Origin: Ephemerocybe angulata
Taxonomy: Eukaryota > Basidiomycota > Agaricomycetes > Agaricales > Psathyrellaceae
NCBI GenBank assembly: GCA_013368325.1
Contig: JAACJK010000219.1
Location: 558,001 to 622,000, forward strand
Reading direction: 5' to 3'
DNA: 64,000 bases
This document shows positions 22,865 to 34,484 of this stretch, in pieces. The position numbers and the translations under genes are program-made. The notes below the pieces were generated by a model. That model worked only from the letters and a program-made list of their open reading frames with translations, was not told where the DNA came from and ran no database searches. Each line of letters opens with the position of its first letter. The stretch's first letter is position 1.

Positions 22865-24119
22865 CTAATTTGCACTCTGATCCTGACGCACGATATTAGT
22901 TTCATTCTCGGAGCAGGAAGGTGACTTACATGTCGCAAGAATTCCAAAAATTCCTCTGTATTCCCAGTGAAACCTGTGGACGAATTGTGCGGATTTCCTA
23001 CGCCTATATCCCAATCGGAGACTTCAAGCACAGAGACACGGGGCCACTTCACTGGTTCTCTCTTCCACTCGTCCAACTATGCAGACAAAATGAGACCGCG
23101 GCGTTAATGTATGTCCAGCCAGCTTCATTTAAATCACATAACCCTCGAATAAACTTACCATCCTGTCGAGGAAGTTCAGGTGTAGTTCGAGGTCGCAGAG
23201 TCCGGTAAAGAGCTCGGAGATCGAATCGATGAAAGCGAGAAAGATATCATGAGACGGGACTCCCCAAATGTATGTCTCGACTGTGTATATCCGCCCAGCA
23301 TCGAGGGGGTTTGCGGAGATGGGGTGGGACTGAAAAGTTTGGCCGAGTATGCTGGCGAGATTCCGGGCTTGCTCTAAGTTGAGAAGTTCGGGGAACAGTG
23401 ATATGTGTGTCCAGGGCGGGAGGCCGAGATTATCCAAACCTACCAACACGATCGATCGCTGCTGGAGAGACAGCAATAGTGATGTGGGTAGGCGGGGCGA
23501 TGATATCTTAAACAGCCCAACAATCTTCAAATCCATCTGGATAGATGCGATGCGCGCGATGTCGTGGGAGTCATTTAGGAATAGGGTAGCCAGCTGGAAG
23601 TGCCCCGCACTATAGCTCTTGTGTCAACCAGCACGCTTTCATAGATAAGGTTTTGGGGGCCTCACCATATAATGTCATCCAAGCTATGGATATATTGCTC
23701 GATCACGTCATGCCGAAGGCGAATACGCAGATCTTTGAGGTTCGTCATGGATGGAGCTGCGTGAAGGAGATTCTCCATGACTCCAGCGTCAAGGCCAGTG
23801 AAACCTTTAAACTGGTAGAATTCGACACTGAGGAATTGAACGTATTTCGCTTTTAGTGGGCTCTTCGCCAGGGTTTCGAGAGCGCCGGTCTTCTGGGTAA
23901 ACACCATGATGGCCACCGAGGCATACAGTCGTTTTTCGGCGTAGATTTGGAATTCCTTGCTGACCAATGCGAGGCTTGTGAGCGCGTCAATTGGGCAAAA
24001 CCCGGAGACCACGCTCCTTAGCTCGGTTGGAAGGGTAGCGTTCCGTATCTATGAGGTCACAGTTAACGAGATGCGGGCGGACATATAGGTAAGTCGAAGA
24101 TTCTTACAGTCAGATTCAT
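22865..24119 (-). CDS. F-box-like protein P2 (class C)
   Basis: Exons 24119-24108, 24048-23666, 23609-23159, 23076-22930, 22882-22865: 336 residues. Class C differs from A and B by TLPTELRSVVSGFCPIDALT at the F-box, the HDIARIASIQMDLKIVG segment, and a fourth exon LDEWKREPVKWPRVSVLEV followed by a tiny fifth exon (DQSAN-stop). P10 is the inverted partner with the same five-exon layout. Immediately downstream, 22,790-22,860 carries a piece of the 3' end of a class A gene (ttcgagcgaatgtatgtaga), so the junction behind P2 is recombinant. Function as for P1. Confidence 0.75.
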
Positions 24120-24360
24120 GTCTGTCAGGTAACTGTTAGGTACGGCAGCCCTTGGTTCGAATGATGAAAGTACGACGGGCTGCACCGTTGTACTTTAAGT
24201 CAACTCTACCAGCACGCCGATTCCGCCCATTTGTGTGCGTGTGTGTATTTTCACTGTATGCGTTTTGCGTCTGTGGGTGTGCTGTGGGTCGGTACCCACT
24301 CACAGGGTGGGATATAGCGGAATAATCGATAACTCGACATTCGTATCTGGACTCTCGTCC

Positions 24361-25535
24361 CTACAACAACTTGTGTATGGATTTGGCGAATTCATCAGGT
24401 GAGCCAGTGAACTTTAGCTTCGAGCTGCGCAAATCCCCGGAACTCCAATCCCATATCCCAAGCTTAGAAATGGTTTTCGGCCATGATACGGGGGCCTTCC
24501 TCCACTCTTCCAACTATGCAGAATGTTAATCAGTCGGTTCGTGTCACGATGAAAGGGGAAACGAGACGTACAGTGTCGCCAATACAGCCCAATCTCATTG
24601 TCAGTTCACATAGGCTGACAAAGATTCTCGAGGCAGCGGCAATAAACGCTTCGAAGATCTCCTTCGACGGGACATTCTGAAGGTACACAAACGCACACGA
24701 TACACTCTCGGCATTCGTAGAGACTGCCAACATGGCGTCGTCTTCGAAAGCTTGCCCCAGGATAACGTCGAACTTCTGTGCTTGCTCGAGACTGAGAAGC
24801 TCGGGTACCATGTCGATATTGTTGTAAACTGGTAGATATGTTTCCCGCGTCAATCCGACGGTGAGGAGCGAGCGGCCTTCGACAGACTTCAGAAGCGATG
24901 AAGGCGCGTCACCATTTGAGACTTGGAAGATCCCAATGACGGTCAAATCATTCTGGCCTTCTAAGATCATGTTGAAGTCGAAGTAGTTGTCCGCAAATAG
25001 AGTGTTGAGATGGAAGTGTCCAGCACTGCATCTTCATCAGTGCCATGCCAGTTCGAGCGGGTGGAGTGGGCGCACCTTAACATGCCGTCCAGATCGCCAA
25101 CGTGGTTTCTGAGGTCCTTTCGCAGTCGAATCCGAAAGTCCCTCAGGTTCGTCAACGCTGGCCCCGCGGTCAGAAGTTTCTCCACAATCGCAGAATCGGT
25201 AGGCCGTTTCTCCCGGTAGAACTCGAGGCTCAGAAACTTCACATAGCCTGCCTTCGTTGCGTTCGTGGCCAACGTTTCGAAAGCGCCGATTTCCCACTCG
25301 TGGTAAGTTCGAACGGCCACGCGTGCGTAAAGCAACTTCTCTGCGTGGGCTTGGAACTCCTTGTTGGCCAGCGCCAGGTGGCAGAGAGATTCGCCTGAGC
25401 AAAAAGCCGCTATTTCGTCATTGAGCTCTGGGGGAAGGATTCCTTCATTGGCCTGGTACTATGTCGACGACGGTGGTTCAGGCCAGTGGGAATGAGACAC
25501 AAAGAGGAGGGTGTAGAGCTTACAGCAGTTTTCAT
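24361..25535 (-). CDS. F-box-like protein P3 (class B)
   Basis: Exons 25535-25524, 25452-25076, 25025-24572, 24513-24361: 331 residues. Class B begins ANEGILPPELNDEIAAFCSG, then LALANKEFQAHAEKLLYARV. The body carries TKAGYVKFLSLEFYREKRPT, ALTNLRDFRIRLRKDL, MILEGQNDLTVIGIFQVSNG, YLPVYNNIDMVPELLSLEQA and YLQNVPSKEIFEAFIAAAS. It ends DEFAKSIHKLL. The lengths of exon 1 (12 bp), exon 2 (377) and exon 3 (454) are identical in P5, which supports the model. Substrate is unknown; likely function is target recruitment by an SCF-type ligase if the F-box is real. Confidence 0.75.
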
Positions 25536-27452
25536 GGAATTGAGATGGTTGTGGTACGAAGAGATGGGGCGAGTTCATGGAACTCATCAAGGTCATGATC
25601 ACCCCTTCCCCACATATCCCACTGGCGCCCACATGACGGAACCGCTTTGCCCCACCGCCACAGGCGATGGAAACGCCCGATGACTACCTGTAGTATTCGG
25701 ATTGAGCTCCAAGTAGACTGCGATCTGGCCCAACTCACCCCTGAACTTCAACGTCTGCATGTGCTCTTGGGCGCCGGTGCTTCCTTCAGACTCCAACACG
25801 CCCGAATCTCCCCCGAGCGCACCCTGTTCTTCACTCCCTCGCCTTCACTCTCGCTATCGCCAAACTCCATACCTCGACAAGCATTGCATGTCCCCGCGAT
25901 CAAAATTGAATGTATTCGAACCGTGCATGCTCTTCCCGCTGCTCGCCTTTGGTTAAGAATCACCTGCTGCACACATCGCAGCCACGGCGCGCTATTGTCT
26001 GTGTTAGCATGGTAAGCGTAGAACCCTGGCCATTGAGGCTATCGCGATTCGGGCCTTGTCCATATCGCGCGAGCGTCGAGATTCTGGTGGGCCGGTGAAG
26101 GATGTACGACCTGTTCGTCGCCAGAAATTGCGGAACTGGAGGTGGTTTAGATGGATTGAGCATGAATGATTTGGCCCTGGGGTGCAAAAGGTGAGTGAAG
26201 TTACTGTCGATGCTCATGATCGCGGCGGCGTCGTTTCCCACTGAGCGCCCTTACACACTGAGTTTCACCGTCGTTGCAGCGCGCCAAGAAAGTGAAGAGG
26301 ACGGAGGACCGTGGATGGGAAGGTGCTGGTTCGGACGGAAGGGTGTCGTGGTTACAGTCGTCGTCCCCCGCGCCGTCGGAGTCGAGCCTGAGCATGGTGT
26401 CGAGCTCGTCGGGGCTTGCGTCGCGCGCGTGCCATCAGGCATGATGACGCTGGCGCCTCTTGCTCCTGACCGCCATCTCTCTCCCAAAGTGATCCATCCA
26501 TTCGTTCCCACAGATGTTACTTTCGCCGGACCCCCACACTTCAGGATCTTTCCAGACGCATCTTGAGGTCCCTTGGACGCAATTCACCGCCTGTCCGACC
26601 GGTCTAAGCGACTTTCGATGTTTCCAAGAGCGTCGATTCTTTACGACGACAACCCGCCGGCAGCGCCCGCCCTCACCATCTTTGGCCACGGCAAAGCAGC
26701 CCCAAGACCGCGAGCCACAACGCTTCCACCACATCACGATTATTCGCCTCAATCTCCACCGACTACGCGAGCGAGCGTTGCCAGCCGGTCAACGACCACA
26801 TACAACTCGAAGATGTCCGAAGGGCTGAACTATTAGATGATCGAGGTGAGTACAGGCTTTGTTTAGGGCGAGCAGCGGACTCACGGATAGGTAGATCTAG
26901 AGCACCCCGAGAACCAGCTGTTGTTTCGCCCCACCACCTCTTAGCCTACGCATCCACGGAGCACGGTTTCAATCCGACAGCGACAGCCTGCCCACCGGCC
27001 GATGAGGACATCCAGACATCCCGATGTTGTTAGCACGCAGTTCCGAGGCAAAACACTCGCGTTCTCACCTTGCGGCCTTGTCGGGGCTCCACGATAAATA
27101 GTCATAGTCGAGGAAACAAGTAAGCAGGACTGGAGCGGCAAGAGCTTGGATTACGACTGAGAAGGTGCGCCTGCTACAATCCCTGGTTCTCAACTCGGTG
27201 CCTGACATACTCGTAGTATCAGCCGTGTTTAACTCCAAGAGAAAGCTCTTCACAGTATATTCTGCCCCATAAATCCTCTAAACTCTTCCGCCAACCCACT
27301 GAACACTTTTGGATGACTATTCCGATCCTGGCGAAGCAGTTTGGGCACGAAGGGGCTATACATATTGGCGCGGTGCAAGGGCAAGGTCAAATAGAACATG
27401 TTCAGAGGTACCAGCTTGGGTATACGGAATTCTACCTACGCGTTTACTCCTC
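25536..27452. other. Gene-poor spacer with decayed sequence
   Basis: Open frames occur on both strands (for example 26,195-26,566 plus and 26,435-26,752 minus), but none shows a domain, a homologue in the window or a convincing exon structure. The C+A-rich composition around 26,240-26,830 explains their length. The right end (about 27,205-27,300) carries a repeat shared with 36,460-36,560. Confidence 0.5.
27205..27300. repeat. Dispersed repeat, copy 1 (partner 36460-36560)
   Basis: Shared blocks are gtagtatcagccgtgtt, gagaaagctcttcacagtat, ataaatcct and tcttccgccaac, in the same order and direction as at 36.46-36.56 kb. Both copies lie just beyond the 3' end of a class A gene (P4, P6), so they mark a duplicated unit edge. 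Confidence 0.75.
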
Positions 27453-28660
27453 TCAATCGGAGCGGTGAGAGCGCCGCCCCCAATCCCTTCGAGCGAATGT
27501 ATGTAGAAACTTGGTAAACTCTTCAGTTGAACCCCGAAACCTTTTAGTTGACACCCAGATAGGAACTCCCGTATCCCTCACTTCGAGTTCTGTGAGGGAT
27601 CTCGGCCATGCCACGGGGTCATCCCTCCACTCTTCCAGCTATACGTAGTATTAACAAGCTTTCTTGGCAAGGTATTAGAGGAGCGCACGGCGTACCGTGT
27701 CGTCGGAGCAACGTAGCACTAATTCAAGGTTGCTAAGATTGACAAAGAGTCTCGAGGCAGCGGCGATGAACGCCTTGAAGACCTCCTTTGACGGGACATG
27801 CTCAAGGTGCACGGAAACATCCGTTACTTGGTCAGCCCTGGGGCAAATAGCCATGTCATCGCTTCCCAACGCTTTCCCAAGAATAACATCGAAGTCTTGG
27901 GCGTGCTCTAGTCGGAGAAGCTCGGGTGTCAGGGAGAGTTTCTTGTAGGTTGGTAGGTGTGGCTCCGCTTTCTCCAGGTAAACGGTGATGACCGAACGGT
28001 CTTTGACAGTTTTTACAAGTGATTGGGGTTTGCCGTTGGAGTGAAACATCACCTCGAAGACCCCGAGGACAGTCAAACGCTTCTGGGCTTTTAAGATAGC
28101 CCCGAAGTCGAAGTAGTCATCCACAAAGAGCGTGTTGAGATGGAAGTATCTTCCACTGTATCTTGATCACTATCATCCTGTCAGGTGAAGTAGGTGAGGT
28201 GGGCGCACCATAACATCCCAAACACATCGGCAGTGTACTTTTCCAGGTCCTTCCGCAGTCGAATCCGAAGGTCCTTTAGGTTCTTCAAAGCTGGCGCCGA
28301 AGATACGAGCCTCTCCACGGCCAACGAATCAGTGGGGTATTCATACTGATCGAACTCGAGACTAAGGAATTTCACATAGCCGGCCTTCGTCGTGTCGGTG
28401 GCCAGAGTCTCGAAAACGCCCACTTGCCACTGCTTGGAAGCCCTGACAGCCACATGTGCATATAGCAATTTCTCCGCGTGGAATCGGAATTCTTTATTGA
28501 CCAGTGGTAGGTGTCGGAGTGAGCTTGGAGGGCAGAATCCCACGATCGCAGCACTGAGCTCTGGGGGCAGAACCCATCCCTGGGTCTAGTCCGGCGTTGG
28601 ATGGTAATCAGGCAAGGCTCAAAGTACGGGAGAAGGCAGAGTGCTCACCATTGTTTTCAT
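27453..28660 (-). CDS. F-box-like protein P4 (class A)
   Basis: Exons 28660-28649, 28579-28209, 28155-27696, 27638-27453: 342 residues. F-box-like start WVLPPELSAAIVGFCPPSSL; the remainder follows P1 almost domain for domain (VGVFETLATDTTKAGYVKFL, LEKYTADVFGMLW, ILKAQKRLTVLGVFEVMF, DVSVHLEHVPSKEVFKAFIA). Exon 3 is 460 bp as in P1. The fourth exon ends GRRSHRSD-stop. An upstream acceptor (ctag, 28,587) would add three residues to exon 2 and keep frame. It neighbours the secreted gene S1 on the same strand, a pairing repeated by P5 and S2. Confidence 0.75.
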
Positions 28661-28825
28661 GGGAGTCCGGGACTGAGATGGAGGTCGTGGTATGGAGACA
28701 CGAAGCGAGGGAGATGCTTCTTTCATATTCATATCAGGACCAAGCCTACATGTGTGCAGCTGTGGGTACTATTTGCCACGGTCCGTAGTAGCGACAGTGC
28801 TCACTTGACCTCGGCTATTCCCGGC

Positions 28826-28835
28826 GGGCGCTTAA
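28826..28835 (+). promoter_or_regulatory. GGGCGCTTAA decamer upstream of P4
   Basis: Exact copy about 170 bp upstream of the P4 start codon, embedded in ccggcgggcgcttaatta, the same context as at 22,307. Function unknown. Confidence 0.35.
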
Positions 28836-28960
28836 TTAGCTGACCGGCGACCGGTGACTGGCAACTGCTCGGCGAGGTCCTTACAATTCAAACTTTAAAG
28901 CCAGGTCGGACGTCAAACAGTCTGAATATTGGATTTATGGTATGACTCTACATAGGCTTA

Positions 28961-29913
28961 TCATTTTGATTGCTTTGTCTTCGCCGAAACGCTCTTTCCC
29001 TTGGCTTTTCCGAGGCTGGGGCCTGGAGAAGCAGGCTTTGCCTTTGCTGCTGGCTTGCTAGCCTTCATTGGTATCTGGGAGACAACTTTCGATCCAGCTT
29101 TCCCCTTCCCGGGCGTAGGTTTGCCCCGTGTACATGAACTTGGCGCGGGCCGACCCTTCTTCTTGTCCTCGAGAAGCCCACACTCCTCTCGGATCATTGG
29201 GTTTGTTTCTTCCCGAACCTGCTTCGCGAAGGCCCTCCAATACTGACTGAAATTACTGTAGTCGGTATCACTGATGTAGCCCCTGCCCTTCAGGAGAGAC
29301 ATGGCGAGAACCGCCGAGTCGAGACAATTTCTAAAATCCTGTTTCGCCCTCACTTTTGAGAGACGGACTTCTTGGAAAGTGGCGACAAGCGCCGCTGTAA
29401 CAGTTGGATCGTCGGCTTCATTGTTGGCAGGGAGGATGTTGGCCGTGGCTCTGATGCTGCCCATGTTAGTCCAGGTGTCGTCGGGGGCCTTTTCGTATTC
29501 CATGCACCTGTCCGCATAAACTGTAAGAAATTTTGAACCTTGTGGTAAGTTGAAGGAGGAACTCGCACTTTCCGGCTTTGTTAAGAACCCAATGATACAA
29601 TGGCAATTCAATCCCCCTGCGTGGACTGAAAGGAATAGTGCCCGGAGTGTAAAGTACAAGGCCAAAATGCCATTCATCTAGGGTTTGATCGGGGTTGATT
29701 TTCTTCCATTCTTTGAGAGACAATGCGAGATTTGGTGCTTTGAGGATGTTTATATCAGTTGAGGTTGACTCAAAGTGCTAGGGAGAGAAGGAAAGACGTA
29801 CCCCGAGCTACCAGCTCTTCGTAGAGAGGCCCAGCATAAATCGGAGTAGGCGCGGCTTGAACATTAAATACGAGAAACAAGGCTGATGCAATAATCCAGG
29901 ATAGAGGCTTCAT
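28961..29913 (-). CDS. Secreted basic protein S1
   Basis: Exons 29913-29802, 29737-29569, 29507-28961: 275 residues. The N-terminus is a clear signal peptide (MKPLSWIIASALFLVFNVQA, cleavage near APTP) followed by a short acidic propeptide-like stretch ending LVARG. Domain 1 reads NLALSLKEWKK and DEWHFGLVLYTPG; domain 2 has NCLDSAVLAMSLLKGRGYIS. Four cysteines are shared with S2 (CMEY, NCLDS, CGLL and one further C), suggesting disulfides. The last about 70 residues are a Lys/Pro/Ala-rich low-complexity tail. No known family; a secreted protein or small effector-like product is inference. A TATAAA box stands on the minus strand near 30,040. S2 has the same intron positions and an identical first-intron length (64 bp). 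Confidence 0.8.
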
Positions 29914-31326
29914 AGATAGGAAAATGAAGAAGGGCGATAGTGAGTGGAATGATGGGTGTATCGGACCTGCCGATGTTGAGAGAGTGTAGATTTCTTTAGT
30001 GGCACCTGGCTGCGGTATCCTATCGACATCCTATGGCCTTTATAGTCAGGATTTCTTGCCCAGTAATGCAGGCATACTAACAGGTCGCCGGATGTGTAGG
30101 TGCATGGGAGACTGCGGCCCGTGCTTGTGGGTGGTCTTGTGCGCGAGAGCTCACCTCGCGTGCGTCCTCTCCCACACATCCGTGTCTACACCGCAGCAAG
30201 CCAAACACACAGTACTCGAGACTTGAGGAGCATATCCTAGAAGTCGCAGGTCTTATAACAATCCCGGACGCTTAGACTGGACCTAGGGGAACTCGCAGAA
30301 GCTTCTGCAATAGCTAGAGAATGTTATATCTCTGTAGACCACATTGTATAATGCACAAGCATGTGTAATGCGAAGCTAATGTCTATTTTGGGCGTAAGGC
30401 AAGAGGCGTTTTTGTGTACCAAGACAAACCGACGAACGGAAAGTGACGTTTTTGACAAGTTTTTGAATTTCAAACATACCTGGCTGAGTCCCCGGTGCGT
30501 ACTACGGCGAGCGTTCCACCGCCTCCCACTTTGGATCTACTGCATTGTCTGGTGAGAGAATGGCGGAAAGTGAGCCAGGAGATCAGCGCTCAGCATCCAC
30601 TTCACTGAGAGAATGTCAATAAACTCTTCGGTCGACCTACCTTTGTGTCGTGAGGCTGGCGGGTTACCGTACACACACACGCACACTCCGATCCCACACT
30701 TCGAGTAGGCTCACTCCATTGAATAGTACTATCCGCGTGAGGTTTCCCGAAACCGATAGGCATCTGGAAAGCTTCACGTTAGTCTTAGCTCTATACAGTT
30801 AACACGCTCTTAGCCCATACTGGTAATATTCCATCCCATACCTTTTGGCGGTTACCGGATGTCCAAGCTCACTCAAACCGCCCTACCTCAACCAATACCC
30901 TGTCATAGCCGATATTTTATGTGTCGACCGAGGGGTGTGGGCTAAGAGAGGGTTGGCTGTATCGTGTCTCTGCTTTTATGACTTCAATCTCATCTTGCGC
31001 TCGCCTGTAGTCTTTCCAGGTTGCACTCGAAACATGACATCTCGCCGATGAGATAATTGACTGAGGAGACAGCAGCAGCTGCGCTGTCGGGCCAAACTCG
31101 GGAGGGAGAGTACTATCTGACTGAAGAGTAAGGGGGCTCAGCGATGAATCATACATACGCATTGGTCCGGGACAGACGCGTGGTACTCACAGTGGACGGC
31201 ATGGTGGTGAGAGTGGTCTCGGTAAGACAGCGGTGACTAATAGTTTGGACCACTTTCTACGTGTCGGTCACTGAACGCAGCGCTCGGCAACATCGAGGTA
31301 AATTGGAACTCTTGAGCGAATTGTTC
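29914..31326. other. Gene-free spacer upstream of S1
   Basis: The first about 150 bp is the S1 promoter and leader. No exon chain, homologue or repeat of a known gene is seen from 30,200 to 31,300; open frames there are under 85 codons and overlap on both strands. Confidence 0.5.
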
Positions 31327-32499
31327 CTACACTTGATTTAACGAGTCGGTGAACTCTTTAGGTGAGCCGCCGAACCACCCTCTCGTACTGGTAGGATCCC
31401 CCGGACTCCACTTCCACACCGAAACATTTGTGAGCGTACTCGGCCAAACCACAGGGTTCTTCCTCCACTCTTTCAGCTATGAAGGAGAGTAGTCAGTTGG
31501 CCATCGTCAAAATGGCAGAGGGAAGGGGAGCGTACTGTGTCGCCGATGCGACCCAAATATAATTCCAGTTCACAAAGGTTAAAAAAGATCCTCGAGGCAG
31601 CGGCAATAAACGCCTCAAAGATCTCCCTTGAAGGGACATCCTGCAGGTACACAGAAGCAGTCGTCACTCGCTCAGCCTTTGTGGAAACTGCGAACATGGC
31701 GTCGCTTTCGAACGCTTGACCAAGGATAACGTCGAAGTTCTGTGCTTGCTCGAGACTGAGAAGCTCGGGCACGATGTCGATGTTGTTGTAGACCGGTAGA
31801 TATGTCTCCCGTGCCAAGCCAACTGAGAGGAGCGAACGGCCTTTGATAGATTGGAGAAGTGATGCCGGTGCGTCGTTGTTTGATACTTGGAAGATCCCAA
31901 GGACACCCAACTGCTTCTGGCCTTCTAAGATCATATCGAAGTCGAAGTAGCCGTCCGCAAATAGAGTGTTGAGATGGAAGTGTCCAGCACTTCACCTTCG
32001 TCAGTTTCACGTCAGCTCGAACGGGTGGAGTGGGCGTACCTTAACATATCACTCAAATCGTCAACGTGCGTTCTGAGGTCATTTCGCAGTCGAATGCGAA
32101 AGTCCTTCAGGTTCGTCAGCGCTGTCCCCGCGGTCAAGAGTCTCTCCACAATCGAACTATCGGTAGGCTGTTTCTCCCGGGAGAACTCGAGACTCAGGAA
32201 CTTCACATATCCTGCCTTTGTTGCGTTCGTCGCCAAAGTTTCGAAAGCACTGACTCGCCATTCCTGGGAAGTTCGGACAGCCACGCGCGCGTAGAGTAAC
32301 TTCTCTGCGTGGGCTTGAAACTCCTTGTTGACCAGCGCCAGGTGTCGGAGGGATTCGCCAGAGCAGAAGGCCGCTATTCCACTATTGAGCTCTGGGGGAA
32401 GAATTCCTTCATTGGCCTGGTGCTGTGTCGACGAGGGTGGTTTAGGTCGGCGAGAATGAGACGCTAAGAGAAGGGCGTAGAACTTACAGTAGTTTTCAT
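31327..32499 (-). CDS. F-box-like protein P5 (class B)
   Basis: Exons 32499-32488, 32416-32040, 31989-31536, 31476-31327: 330 residues. Begins GILPPELNSGIAAFCSGESL and follows P3 closely (VSAFETLATNATKAGYVKFL, MILEGQKQLGVLGIFQVSNN, IDIVPELLSLEQAQNFDVIL, YLQDVPSREIFEAFIAAAS). The fourth exon diverges from P3, ending FTDSLNQV-stop, and instead resembles P7. Intron 2 uses GTACGC where P3 and P9 use GTGCGC. It is the intact counterpart of the broken P7. Confidence 0.75.
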
Positions 32500-32648
32500 G
32501 GAACTGAGTTGGTGGTGCTACGAAGATGGGAGTGCATGGAGCTCATCAAGGTCAAGATCAAGTAGCACTTTGAGGCCGAACAACCCGCGATGATGTCGCC
32601 GTTTTCGGAGCGGCGCCCAATTTATCTCGGTGATCGCCGATCATTCCA

Positions 32649-32658
32649 GGGCGCTTAA
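32649..32658 (+). promoter_or_regulatory. GGGCGCTTAA decamer upstream of P5
   Basis: Exact copy about 150 bp upstream of the P5 start, in the context ccagggcgcttaacgccgac shared with the P7 copy. Confidence 0.35.
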
Positions 32659-32901
32659 CGCCGACTTGGAAGTTCAAGTTGACGGACGCAGTGGCCGTTG
32701 CAACGCACCGCTCGTTACTAGTCCGCTCAGGCGCGTACCGGAAGCTTCATATACTCTGACCAGGCTGAATAGCGATGCCACGCCACAGCTCCAAATGTTC
32801 AACCATCGCAGCACAAATACCTTGGGCGCCCAATGCACCATTGGCTGTTTATCGAGATTGACTACACTCATTATTCCAAGGGATCTACTACGGGATGTTC
32901 C

Positions 32902-33956
32902 TCACTTTCTCCCAGAAGGCTTCGCATTTGGTTTCGGCATAGGTCCCTTTCCCTTGGGCTTCACAGCGAGCGCTGTAGCCTTCTTCCCTCCCCCCACCTT
33001 TGACGCCGGAGGCGTGACCTTCGCGAGGGGCTTCTTAGCAGGCCCCACACCGCCCTTCTTGATGGCAGACTTCTTGACAGGCCCGGGGCCACCCTTTCCC
33101 CCCTTGAGACCCTTCCCTGCCTTAACGCCAGCACACCGCGGAGCGCGCTTCTCAAGAAGCTCCGAGTCATCCCCCAACTCGCGCCTCAAAAGCCCACACA
33201 TCTTGTAGATAATCGAGTTTGTCGCCTTCCTCACCTCCTTCGCATTATCGTACCAAAACCTGTTAAACTTGTCAAAGTCGGCCTGGGTGATGTACTTCGC
33301 TTTCTTGAGCAGCTCGAGCGCCGGGATGGTGCTGTCGAGGCAGTTCTTGAACGGCGCGTTCGTTTTTATTTGGGACTTCACGGTGTTGAAGATTTTTGAG
33401 ATGGCGAGGCGGAGGGCGGCGTCGTCGGCTTCGCCGCCCGCTGGGATGATGTTTGTGGTGACTTTGATGCTGTCCTGTGAGTAACGTTGACTTGTCTCCG
33501 ATTCATCGTATACCATGCAGCTAGAAGACAGGACAAGGTGAGATCAACATGATGGGTGAGGAAGTCGAGGCCGACGAGGGACCGCCCCCTACTCACTGGC
33601 CGTTGGGTCCGCCTACGATCCAATTGAGAACAGGTAACTTGGACGGTCTACTACCATCCGCAGGTATGGTCGGGCCACCCTGAGCATGGAGCAAAAAGCC
33701 GAAGTGCCATTCCGTTATCTCTTCTGTGCCATCGGGTTTCTTGACCTTCTTCTTCCATTCATTCAGAGACAGCGCAAGGTTGGGAGCTGTCAGCAGTTCG
33801 CAATCGCGGTCGGCTATTAATATCAATGGTGTATGAATGAGGTGGCCTACCTCGAGCGACCAAGTCTGGATACTCGGTAGCGAAGTCGACTGGAGCGGCG
33901 AAGGACCCAAGTGCCAGGAAAGACGCGGAAATGGAGAGCCAGGAGAATAGTTTCAT
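32902..33956 (-). CDS. Secreted basic protein S2
   Basis: Exons 33956-33851, 33786-33597, 33520-32902: 304 residues. Signal peptide MKLFSWLSISASFLALGSFA, then PVDFATEYPDLVARG, parallel to S1. Domain 1: NLALSLNEWKKKVKKPDGTE and EWHFGFLLHAQGG. Domain 2: NCLDSTIPALELLKKAKYIT, FNRFWYDNAKEVRKATNSI, MCGLL. The C-terminal about 90 residues are rich in Lys, Gly, Pro and Ala (VKKSAIKKGGVGPAKKPLAK), giving a strongly basic tail. Function unknown; nucleic-acid or cell-wall binding through the tail is possible. A TATA-like run lies on the minus strand about 25 bp upstream of the start (33,978-33,987). Confidence 0.8.
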
Positions 33957-34484
33957 TGCAGTGGATTTGGGCGTAAAGATATATATGAGAGTTGAGGAAG
34001 TCTATCGGACCTGCCGATAGTTAGTTGGATATGTTGGTAGTAGCACCAGGCTGAAGAGCCAGTCCCCAACGCATTTCCCTTTACATACCCAGACAGATAG
34101 CGGGGATTGGCGGACATAGGTACTCACAGACGGGCTGAGACGGGCTTCTCAGATGGTACATCTCCACAGAAGCGCCTTTAGAGTTTCAAACCAGCGCCCA
34201 GCCCGAACTCGCAACAACCATTTTAGCGGGAATGGGAGGCGGTGTCGACCTGGGACTTCAAACCGTTGAGTGGTCAGGTCGAAGTGCATCCCTTTTGAAT
34301 CCAGGATCGTTTTTGTCGCCGGTCTGCCACAGGCAATTCGAAATCAGTTCCCCAGATCCGACTGGCCCCCGGTAGGAACCTATTTGTCACTAGTGTACAA
34401 TGCATGTCATCCGCTCATCCGACTCTCCTCCAGTGCTAGAAAGTCTTTACTATCCCAGGGGCAGAATCAAACTTGATATACCGC
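33957..34484. other. Spacer between S2 and L1
   Basis: The right-hand 100 bp or so next to S2 is its promoter. No further gene is seen. This spacer and most of S2 are missing from the second copy, where S3 runs directly into the L2 3' end. Confidence 0.6.

Larger units (their letters stand above)
22865..25535. repeat. Inverted-duplication arm, segment 2 (partner 50610-53284)
   Basis: Holds P3 and P2 in the same transcriptional order as P9 and P10 on the other strand. The spacer is shared too: tgctgtgggtcggtacccac near 24,280 pairs with gggtaccaacccacagcaca near 51,860, and taatcgataac near 24,322 pairs with gttatcgatta near 51,818. Confidence 0.85.
31327..33170. repeat. Direct duplication, copy 1 left part: P5-S2 (partner 38030-39893)
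   Basis: Gene order and spacer sequence (for example atactctgaccaggctg at 32,750 and 39,537; accttgggcgcccaat at 32,818 and 39,598) recur at 38.0-39.9 kb. The second copy lost the 5' two thirds of S. Confidence 0.85.

Noticed and set aside
25536..27452. Several 80-120 codon frames on both strands considered as genes
   Set aside because: No domain, no paralogue in the window, overlapping frames on both strands and no coherent splice chain.
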